This document shows, in pieces, positions 16,002 through 23,451 of a stretch of 64,000 bases of DNA. The stretch's first letter is position 1, and each line of letters starts with the position of its first letter. Below the pieces are notes generated by a model. That model had not been told where the DNA came from. It searched no databases and saw only the letters and a list, made by a program, of their open reading frames with translations. The translations under genes were made by a program, and so were the position numbers. Source of the DNA: Streptomyces sp. BK340 (GTDB taxonomy: Bacteria; Actinomycetota; Actinomycetes; Streptomycetales; Streptomycetaceae); assembly GCF_007827595.1 (NCBI RefSeq), contig NZ_VISR01000031.1, forward strand, positions 1 through 64,000, in the 5' to 3' direction.

Positions 16002-17383
16002 GCCAGGGCGGGAAGTCCGAGCAGGAGATCGGCGGCAGTGGTCCGGCCGCCCGCCGCACGCTGCAACGCGCCGACGCGTTCGGCGCGTTCACGGAACGAC
16101 GGGTTCCCGAGGACTCGGGTGAGCTTGTCGACGACATCGTCCGGATCCATGTCGCGAGGCCGGTCGAGGGTCAGGCTGATGCCGTGGTCCCGGCCGCGTA
16201 CGGCCTGGTCGTAGCAGTCCACCCACAAGGGGCGCACCACCAGCGGCTTGCCGAAGTAGATGCCCTCGTGGAAGCCGTTGCCGCCGCCGTGGGTGAAGAA
16301 CACACGGACGTTCGGATGGGCGAGCACGTCGAGCTGGGAGGGCACCCAGCTCTCGACCCGCAGGTTGCCGGGGAGCGATTCCCGGGCCGGCAGCAGATGC
16401 TGCTGCTCCTGGGGGAGCTTCCACAGGAACTGGTGCCGGCCGTCCAGTCGCCGGGCGACCTCGACCAGGGCCGCGACCTGGTCCCGGGTCAGCCGGGTGA
16501 TGGTGCCGAAGCCCATGTAGACGACGGAGGACTGGGCGTCGAGCCAGTCCACGAGCCCGTCGTCGTCGTCGACCTGTCCGGATTCCGGCAGCGGTGGCAC
16601 CATCGCGCCGACCAGTTTCATCTTCTCCGGCACCGGGAACGGGTAGTCCAGTTCCGCGACCGAATTGCAGAGGATCATCTCGGCCCGGTCGATCCTGGTC
16701 ATGGGGCTGGGCTTCGAGAGGCCGAGCTCCTTGCGCAGGCGCGCGTCCTCGGAAAGCACCTTGCCCATCACCGGATTGAAGAACATCGCCAGTGTGCGCC
16801 ACTTGAAAAGCTCGTTACGCAGCTTTTGCGCCAAGGTCATCTCGAAAGGCAGGCCCGAGTGCGGCACCGGGAAATTGCGCGGAGTTCCGGAGGGGCCGAA
16901 GGGGTTGAGTGATGTCAGCACGTTACTGGGCAGGAAGGGAACGCTGAGTACGAAGGGAATGTTCCGCTGGACCGCCAGGTCCACCGCGAATCCCGCGACG
17001 CAGTCGATGACCATGAGCGCCGGCTCGACTTTGTCCACGACTGATTCCAGACGGCGGAACTTCTCCGCCTGCAGATCCGGACGGTACGACTGCCGGACGA
17101 CGGCGCGGTGCGCCCGGAAGCGTGAGGTCTGGGTGACCTCCCGGTAGACCTCGTCGCTCCAGCTGACCGCGGACAGCTCGGAGAAGACCTCGCCCAGCGA
17201 GGCGAACTCGACCGCGCTGCCGTGCCCTTGCCGCTCGACGTCCGCGCGCCGCGGCTCGTCCGTGGCGAACCACAGGTCGGGCACACCCCGCCGGGACAAC
17301 TCGCCCACCAGCACGAGCAACGGGTTGAGCAGACCGCTTTCCGGGAGGCTCACGAACAGGATCGGCCGCTGCGGGGCGCTCAT
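15998..17383 (-). CDS. fscMI: Polyene mycosaminyltransferase (GT1 family)
   Basis: This 461-residue UGT/GT-B glycosyltransferase should move mycosamine from its GDP carrier to the polyene aglycone. The N-terminal half begins RPILFVSLPESGLLNPLLVL, the acceptor-side loop of macrolide transferases. The C-terminal half carries the nucleotide-sugar region VFFTHGGGNGFHEGIYFGKP, with the family's His-Gly-Gly-x-N core. It is the first gene of the operon fscMI-fscMII-fscP-fscFE-fscTE-pabAB. An AAGGAG ribosome site precedes the ATG, and the best PAS-LuxR box of the window (17449-17464) lies 66-81 bp upstream. Confidence 0.93.
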   Translation of the reverse strand: MSAPQRPILFVSLPESGLLNPLLVLVGELSRRGVPDLWFATDEPRRADVERQGHGSAVEFASLGEVFSELSAVSWSDEVYREVTQTSRFRAHRAVVRQSYRPDLQAEKFRRLESVVDKVEPALMVIDCVAGFAVDLAVQRNIPFVLSVPFLPSNVLTSLNPFGPSGTPRNFPVPHSGLPFEMTLAQKLRNELFKWRTLAMFFNPVMGKVLSEDARLRKELGLSKPSPMTRIDRAEMILCNSVAELDYPFPVPEKMKLVGAMVPPLPESGQVDDDDGLVDWLDAQSSVVYMGFGTITRLTRDQVAALVEVARRLDGRHQFLWKLPQEQQHLLPARESLPGNLRVESWVPSQLDVLAHPNVRVFFTHGGGNGFHEGIYFGKPLVVRPLWVDCYDQAVRGRDHGISLTLDRPRDMDPDDVVDKLTRVLGNPSFRERAERVGALQRAAGGRTTAADLLLGLPALA

Positions 17384-17684
17384 CGGACTCCTTGGGGCAT
17401 GGCCGGGTGGCTGGTTGGCTGCACACCCCCTGTGGTCTCACGGGCGCGGCCGGGATTTCCTTAGAGTCGCGCACCCCAGGGGCGACTCCAGATCATGTAC
17501 GGCCATCAACTATTCAAAGCGCAACCATACTCGATGTTCAAGTGTTCTTGGCCGTGGCTTCTTAATGACTCCCTTATAGTCGGCCACATCTCGATCAGGT
17601 AACCTGGCCTGGTTCAAACGGGTTTGGGGCTTACTGCAAGGAGCTTCGACGGGGGCCGGCATCTTTGCGGACAGCGGGGGGAAC
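17384..17684. promoter_or_regulatory. Divergent promoter region fscMI / fscRIV
   Basis: These 301 bp separate divergent genes and hold no plausible ORF. They contain the FscRI-type box at 17449-17464, an AT-rich stretch at 17510-17590 that stands out from the high-GC surroundings, a TATAGT hexamer at 17575-17580 pointing toward fscRIV, and the ribosome site GGGGGG just before GTG 17685. No -35 element at good spacing from TATAGT was found. Confidence 0.6.
17449..17464 (-). promoter_or_regulatory. Putative FscRI/PimM-type box upstream of fscMI
   Basis: The plus strand reads GCCGGGATTTCCTTAG, 13 of 16 matches to CTVGGGAWWTCCCBAG on either strand. The core CGGGATTTCC is a near-perfect palindrome. 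It lies 66-81 bp upstream of the fscMI ATG, where it would overlap the -35 region of the sugar/P450/pabAB operon. Confidence 0.6.
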
Positions 17685-20579
17685 GTGGTTTTCAGCCAAT
17701 CGGCGCCCGATTCAACCGGCCATGCGACGTTCGGTCGCACGGGCGAGATCTCGACGCTCTCCGCCCGGGCGCGGGCCGCTTGCGCGGGGAGAGCCGGCAT
17801 TGTGGTGGTGTCGGGGCCCACCGGAATGGGTAAAAGCAGTCTCCTGGAAGCGTTTTCCCTTGGTCCGGGCGCCAACGGAATGACCGTACTGCGCGGAAAA
17901 TGCGCCGAGAATAAGCCGACCGCGCCGCCCTACTCCGGCGTGCGCGCACTGTACGGCGCGCTGGGGACGGCCGACGGGGGAGCGGCCGCCCATCCGCTGC
18001 TGCGGGGGATCGCACGGCACGCCATGACCGCACTCGGCCCGGTACCGCCGGACGGCAGTCCGTTCGTCGCCGGTTCAGCCTCCTACCGGGTGTTCCAGGC
18101 ACTCCACCGCCTGACCGTGGACCTGGTGACGCACCGTCCGCTCGCGCTCGTCCTGGACGACGCCCATCTGTGCGACGAACACTCGCTGCGCTGGATCGAG
18201 TTCCTGCTGCGCCGCGCCGACGGACTGCCGCTGCTGGTGGTTCTCGCCCGCCGCGGCGAGGGAGAACCCGCGGACAACGGTGTCTGGCCGTACCTCACCG
18301 CCCATCCCGAGTGCACGAGCCTGGTCCTCGGGCCGCCGGCCGCGGACGCGATCGGCGAGCTGGCCCGGCACGTCTACGGCGGCCCGGTCGACCCGTCCTT
18401 CGCCGAGCGGGTCGCGGACGTCTGCGGCCGCGTCCCGGGCAGGGCCGCGCGGCTGCTGCACGCACTGCGCAGCGAAGGCACCCGACCCGACGCCGACGGC
18501 GGACGTCGCGCCCTGGACCTCGGCACGTCGATGATCGCCTCCTCCGTACGGGAGTTGCTCGAACGGAAGCCGGCCTGGATGCGTGCCGTGGCCACCTCGA
18601 TCGCCGTGCTCGACGGAGCCTTTCCGGAGCACGTCGCTGCGCTCGCCGGAGTCTCCACCCCGCTCGCCCGGGAAGCCGTCGCCCTGCTGCGCGAGGCCGG
18701 AGCCCTGGCCCCCGGCCGCACGGAACCGGTCCACGACGCCGTACGGACCGCCGTTCTCGCGCCGCTCGGCGCCGAGGCCCTGACACACCTTCGCAAGCGG
18801 GCCGCGCTGCTCCTCAGCGACGCGGGCCGCCCCGCGCGGGAGGCGGCCCGACATCTCATGGACGTGCCGGGAACCCCCGAACCGTGGATGTCCGGCATCC
18901 TGCGCGACGCCGCCACGGAGGCGACGGACCGCGGTGCGCCCGTGGCGGCGGCGCGCTATCTGCACCAGGTGCTCGAGGCGGAGCCCGACGACGACGCGGT
19001 ACGGCTGCGGCTCGGCGACCTGCTGGCCCGCACGGATCCCGGCGCGGCCGTCGCGGTGCTCCGTGGCACCCTGGAGCGCGCGGCCGACGTACGCACCCGG
19101 GCCGGTGTCGCCGTTCCCTACGCGACGGCCTGCCTCGCCGCGCAACAGCCGGCAGCCGCCCGGCAGGAAGCCGCCGCCGCCCTGGGAGCACTCGGTGCCC
19201 AGGGCGCCGCACCCGGCCCGGACGAACGCCGGCTGCGCACCGCGCTGGAGTCCGTCCTGCTCCTCACCGGCCCCGCCGGCAGGACGGCCGCGGCCGCCGT
19301 CCTGAAACAGCTCGCGAGCGTCCCCGGGCACCCGCGGACCGCACAGCCGCACCCCGACGCGCTCGGCGCGCTCGTGGCCGCCCTGTACGGCGGCACCCCG
19401 GAACCGGCCGTGCGTTACGCCCGCCAGGCCCTGACCACCCCGTCCTGCGACGGATGGCCGCTGCTCGCCTCGGTCACCACCCTCGCCCTCGCCGACGAGA
19501 CCGACGAGGCGCTGCGTGCGCTGGACCCCGGACAACGTCCCGAGGAGGCCGCGACCGGCCGGCCCGGGACCTTCGCGCAGACCGCTCGCGCCATCGTCCT
19601 GTACGGCACCGGGGCGCTGGACGACAGCGTTGTCACCGCCCGGGCCGCCCTCGACGCGGCCGGCGAGCCGGGGAGCGACGGGCGCCTCGTGCTGCCCCGG
19701 CTGATCCTGGCGGCCGCGCTCACCGCGCGCGGCGAGGCCGCGTACGCCGAGGACCTGCTCGCCGAGACGGCCTCTTCCGGGCCGACGACCCCGGTGCTGG
19801 AGCAGCACCTGTACCTGATGGCCCGCGCCCGTGCACGCCGGGCCCTCGGTGACGGCGAGGCGGCGCTCGGGCTGCTGCGCGCCGGCGGCCGAGCCCAGGA
19901 GGAGGCGGGCGTGGTCAACCCGGTCCTCGCACCCTGGTGGGCCGACGCCTGCCATGTCCTGGCCGCCCTGCACCGCCCCGACGAGGCGCGCGAATACGCC
20001 GAGTTCGGCACCGAGGCGGCACGCCGGTGGGGCACTCCCCGCGCCCTCGGCATCGCCGCCCTCGCCCGCGGTGTCCTCGCCTCACCGGCGGCGCGGACCG
20101 ACCTGCTCGCCGAGGCGGCCGCGTACCTCGGACGCTCACCCGCCCGGGCCGACCACGCCCGGGCCGAGTACGAGCTGGGCCGGGCCCTGCTGCACCACGG
20201 CGATGAGCGTGCGGCCCGCCGGCACCTGCGTGCGGCCGCCGACCTCGCCGGCTGCTGCGGCGCGCTGCCGCTCGCGCGCGCCGCGCGCCGCAGGCTGATA
20301 GCGGCCGGGGGACGCATGGGCGTGATCACCGGGTCACGCGCCGACCTGCTCACCGGGGCCGAGCGCAAGGTCGTCGGCCTGGTACTGCTGGGCGCGAGCA
20401 ACCGCAGGATCGCACAGCAGCTGTGCGTCACGCTGCGCACCGTGGAGACCCACCTGACCAGCGTCTACCGAAAGCTGGGCGTGAAGGGGCGGGAACAGCT
20501 CGGCACGGTCCTGCGCACGCCCGGAACGCTCGCACCGCGCCTGGCCGAGGAACCCGGCCCGGCGGCCCGGGCGAGCTGA
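17685..20579 (+). CDS. fscRIV: LAL-family (large ATP-binding LuxR) transcriptional regulator
   Basis: This regulator has 964 residues. An N-terminal STAND/AAA ATPase has a canonical Walker A (GPTGMGKSS, about residue 48) and Walker B (LALVLDDAH, about 157). A long alpha-helical TPR-like middle follows. The C-terminal LuxR helix-turn-helix reads LTGAERKVVGLVLLGASNRR with recognition segment LCVTLRTVETHL. GTG 17685 has a strong GGGGGG ribosome site. The gene is divergent from the biosynthetic operon and followed by two further LAL genes in the same direction. Of the three it is the only one with an intact Walker lysine. The name follows the FR-008 order, with PAS-LuxR fscRI at the outer end. 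Target promoters cannot be read from sequence. Confidence 0.92.
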   Translation: MVFSQSAPDSTGHATFGRTGEISTLSARARAACAGRAGIVVVSGPTGMGKSSLLEAFSLGPGANGMTVLRGKCAENKPTAPPYSGVRALYGALGTADGGAAAHPLLRGIARHAMTALGPVPPDGSPFVAGSASYRVFQALHRLTVDLVTHRPLALVLDDAHLCDEHSLRWIEFLLRRADGLPLLVVLARRGEGEPADNGVWPYLTAHPECTSLVLGPPAADAIGELARHVYGGPVDPSFAERVADVCGRVPGRAARLLHALRSEGTRPDADGGRRALDLGTSMIASSVRELLERKPAWMRAVATSIAVLDGAFPEHVAALAGVSTPLAREAVALLREAGALAPGRTEPVHDAVRTAVLAPLGAEALTHLRKRAALLLSDAGRPAREAARHLMDVPGTPEPWMSGILRDAATEATDRGAPVAAARYLHQVLEAEPDDDAVRLRLGDLLARTDPGAAVAVLRGTLERAADVRTRAGVAVPYATACLAAQQPAAARQEAAAALGALGAQGAAPGPDERRLRTALESVLLLTGPAGRTAAAAVLKQLASVPGHPRTAQPHPDALGALVAALYGGTPEPAVRYARQALTTPSCDGWPLLASVTTLALADETDEALRALDPGQRPEEAATGRPGTFAQTARAIVLYGTGALDDSVVTARAALDAAGEPGSDGRLVLPRLILAAALTARGEAAYAEDLLAETASSGPTTPVLEQHLYLMARARARRALGDGEAALGLLRAGGRAQEEAGVVNPVLAPWWADACHVLAALHRPDEAREYAEFGTEAARRWGTPRALGIAALARGVLASPAARTDLLAEAAAYLGRSPARADHARAEYELGRALLHHGDERAARRHLRAAADLAGCCGALPLARAARRRLIAAGGRMGVITGSRADLLTGAERKVVGLVLLGASNRRIAQQLCVTLRTVETHLTSVYRKLGVKGREQLGTVLRTPGTLAPRLAEEPGPAARAS

Positions 20580-20640
20580 GCCGCGCGGCACCCGCGCCAC
20601 CCCCCTTCCGACTTCGACGACCTGAAGATCCGGTATCTCC

Positions 20641-23451
20641 ATGTCCCTTTCGGCATTCCCCCGTCCCCTCCATGCCGACCACCCGCACACCTCCCCATCC
20701 GTGTCCGTCCCGCCCCGTCACGCACGCGAACAGGCCGTGCTGGCCTCGGTGCTCACCGGTCTGAGCGCGCGACGGTCCGCCGTCGTCACCGTGACCGGTG
20801 CCACGGGCTTCGGGCAGGACGCCCTGGCCCGCTGGTCCTCCCACAACGCCTCGGCGCGGGGACTGCGGGTGCTGAGCGCCCGGGCGACACCGGCCGAATC
20901 CGGGCTGCGGTACGGCGTGGTGGCCCAGCTCCTGGCCTCCATGCCCGGCCTGCGCGCAGACCTCGCCGAGGGTTCCCCGCTCCCGACCGGCCACAACTGC
21001 CCGCCCGCACCGGCCGAGCTGCTGCACACCTGCCGGCAGCAGCCGACTCTGCTCGCCGTCGAGGACGCACACTGGCTCGACGCCGAGTCACTCCGCTGGC
21101 TGCACCTCCTCGCCCGACGTGCCTCCTCGGCCCCCGTGGTCCTGCTCGCCGCCGGCAGCGCCGCCACGGTCAGCGGGCCGGACTGGCGCGAAGTCGTCGT
21201 CTCCTCCCCGGGCCCCGTCGGCGTACGCGAACTCGCGCTGGGCCCACTGACCGCGGCCCACGTCGCGGACGCGGTGCTGGATGCCTGCGGTGCGCCCGGT
21301 GCAGAAGAGTTCCTCGTCGCCGCCCACCGCGCCACCGCGGGGAACCCCGCCGTGCTCCACGACATGCTGTGCCACTTCGCCCGGCAGGGACACCCGCCGG
21401 ACGCGAAGCGGGTGCCGGAACTCAGGGCGATCGGCGCGGCCGTCCTGGACGACCACGTCGACCGGGGACTGCGCGGCCTGCCCGAGGAGACCGTCAGCCT
21501 GCTGCACGCCCTGGCCGTCTGCGGCGAGGTACTGGAGTTCCCCCTGGTCTGCGTGCTGGCCGGCCTGCGGCACCTGGGCGAGGCCCGGGTGCGCGCCGCC
21601 GTGGCAGCCACCGGCTTCGTCTCCACGACTCCCACCGGACCGCGCCTGGACCGGCGGGTCCGCACCCGTCTCCTGGAGGGGATGAGCCATTCGGCGCGGG
21701 CGGACCTGCACGCCCGCGCCGCCGAACTCGCCCATCGCGCCGCCGCCGACGACCGGGCCGTGGCCCGACTGCTGCTCGGGGCCCGGCCCGTCGGGACCGC
21801 CTGGGCCGTGCACGCGCTGAAACGCGCCGGCCGGACCGCCGGGCGGGAGGGCGACCACACCCGCTCCACCGCCTGCCTGGCCCGGGCCTTGCGGGAAGCG
21901 ACCGATCCGACGGAGCGGGCGCAGCTCACCTTCGACCTCGCCGCCACCGAACTCGTCACCCTCCCGGAGGCGGGCCGCCGGCGGCTCGCCGAACTCGTCC
22001 GGTCCCGCGACACCGCCCCCGACCTGCGGGTACGAGCGCTCGACCTGGCCCTCACCGACGGCGGCTCGGACGTCCTGCGCCAGGCCGCCGCCGAGGCCCT
22101 GCCCACGACCCCCGGCCCGGAGCGGGACGACCTGATCGCCCTGTTCTGGGCGGCCGATCAGGCCGCACCCGAGCGCGCGGAACTGATGGTGCCCGAGGTG
22201 CCTGCCCTGCCCGACCCCCCGGCCTCGCCCGCCCAGGCCGGGCAGCGCGCCTGGCAGCTCGCGGTGCGCGGGGTGAACCTTCCCGTCGCCAGACAGCTCG
22301 CCCGTGCCGCCCTCGCCGCACCGGCGCGTCGAGCCCTGATCCTGCCGCGTCTTTCCGCCTGCAGAGCCCTCTGCCTCACCGAGGACTACGAGGAGGCGGA
22401 GGCCGGGCTCACCTCACTGCTCGCCGAGCTCCACCTGCACGACCTGGGCGTGGCGGTACCCCACGTCCTCACGGCGCGCGCCGAGCTGCGTCTGCGCTGC
22501 GGCCGTCTCGCCGCCGCCCAACGGGACGTCGCCGCTGCCGAGACGGCCGCGTACCGGGTCGCCCGGCACCCGCTGTCGATGCCTCATCTCCGAGCCGTCC
22601 GGCTGCTCGTGGATCTGGAGAGCGGCCATCACCGCGACGCTCTCCCGCTCGCCCCGGAGCCGGAGACCCGACCCGCCCGGGACAGCGGCTACTGGCCCCA
22701 TCTGCTCTTCGCGCGGGGTCTCGTCCATGCCTCCGAAGGCGACCTGCGGATGGCGGTCGGCCTTCTGAAGGAATGCGGCCGGCAGCTGCTGAACCGCCAC
22801 GAGCCCAACCCGGCGCTCATTCCCTGGCGTTCGTTCGCGGCCCGCCTTCTGCGCATGACCGGCGGACGGACCGAGGCGGAGCGGCTGAGCCGTGACGAGC
22901 TCAGGCTCGCCCGCGGCTGGGGGGCGGCCGGCGCCATCGGGTGGGCAGAACTCAACGCCGGGCCGGACGCCGGGCAGGACCGGCTGAGCAGGGCCCGCCG
23001 CGCGGTCCACCTGCTCAGGAGCGGCCCGGCAAGCCCCGGCTACCTGAGGGCACTTGCCGAACTCGCCGCCGCCGAGAGGGCGAAGAACGGGAGCCGGATC
23101 ACGGCCACCGCGGCCCTCGACGAGCTGTCGGTGCTCACCTCCACCCATCCGCACAGCCCCATGGCCGCCCGAACGCGGCTGCTGGCGCGACTCGCACAGC
23201 GGACGGAGCCACAGCCACGGCCGGCCGACGCCCCCTCCCCGGCATGGGCCGAACTGTCGCCGCGAGAGGCACGTACCGCGTTGCTCGCCGCACACGGCCA
23301 CAGCAACAGCCACATCGCCGAATTGCTGTCGGTCTCCAGGCGCACCGTCGAACTGCGGCTGAGCAGCGCCTACACCAAGCTTCGCATCAGCGGCCGGCAG
23401 GAACTGCGGGCGCTCGTCCGTGCGAGGGAAGGAGCGCGGAACGTATGTTGA
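20641..23451 (+). CDS. fscRIII: LAL-family LuxR regulator with degenerate Walker A
   Basis: This regulator has 936 residues, begins MSLSAFPRPL and ends with a LuxR HTH (LSPREARTALLAAHGHSNSH with recognition segment LSVSRRTVELRL). At the expected P-loop the sequence is TGATGFGQDALARW: Lys is replaced by Gln and Ser/Thr by Asp, so normal ATP binding is doubtful. A Walker-B-like LLAVEDAHWLD remains. Sixty-one bases separate it from fscRIV, and its last 7 bases overlap the start of the next LAL gene, so the three are probably one transcription unit. It may act through protein contacts rather than an ATPase cycle; that is inference. Confidence 0.92.
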   Translation: MSLSAFPRPLHADHPHTSPSVSVPPRHAREQAVLASVLTGLSARRSAVVTVTGATGFGQDALARWSSHNASARGLRVLSARATPAESGLRYGVVAQLLASMPGLRADLAEGSPLPTGHNCPPAPAELLHTCRQQPTLLAVEDAHWLDAESLRWLHLLARRASSAPVVLLAAGSAATVSGPDWREVVVSSPGPVGVRELALGPLTAAHVADAVLDACGAPGAEEFLVAAHRATAGNPAVLHDMLCHFARQGHPPDAKRVPELRAIGAAVLDDHVDRGLRGLPEETVSLLHALAVCGEVLEFPLVCVLAGLRHLGEARVRAAVAATGFVSTTPTGPRLDRRVRTRLLEGMSHSARADLHARAAELAHRAAADDRAVARLLLGARPVGTAWAVHALKRAGRTAGREGDHTRSTACLARALREATDPTERAQLTFDLAATELVTLPEAGRRRLAELVRSRDTAPDLRVRALDLALTDGGSDVLRQAAAEALPTTPGPERDDLIALFWAADQAAPERAELMVPEVPALPDPPASPAQAGQRAWQLAVRGVNLPVARQLARAALAAPARRALILPRLSACRALCLTEDYEEAEAGLTSLLAELHLHDLGVAVPHVLTARAELRLRCGRLAAAQRDVAAAETAAYRVARHPLSMPHLRAVRLLVDLESGHHRDALPLAPEPETRPARDSGYWPHLLFARGLVHASEGDLRMAVGLLKECGRQLLNRHEPNPALIPWRSFAARLLRMTGGRTEAERLSRDELRLARGWGAAGAIGWAELNAGPDAGQDRLSRARRAVHLLRSGPASPGYLRALAELAAAERAKNGSRITATAALDELSVLTSTHPHSPMAARTRLLARLAQRTEPQPRPADAPSPAWAELSPREARTALLAAHGHSNSHIAELLSVSRRTVELRLSSAYTKLRISGRQELRALVRAREGARNVC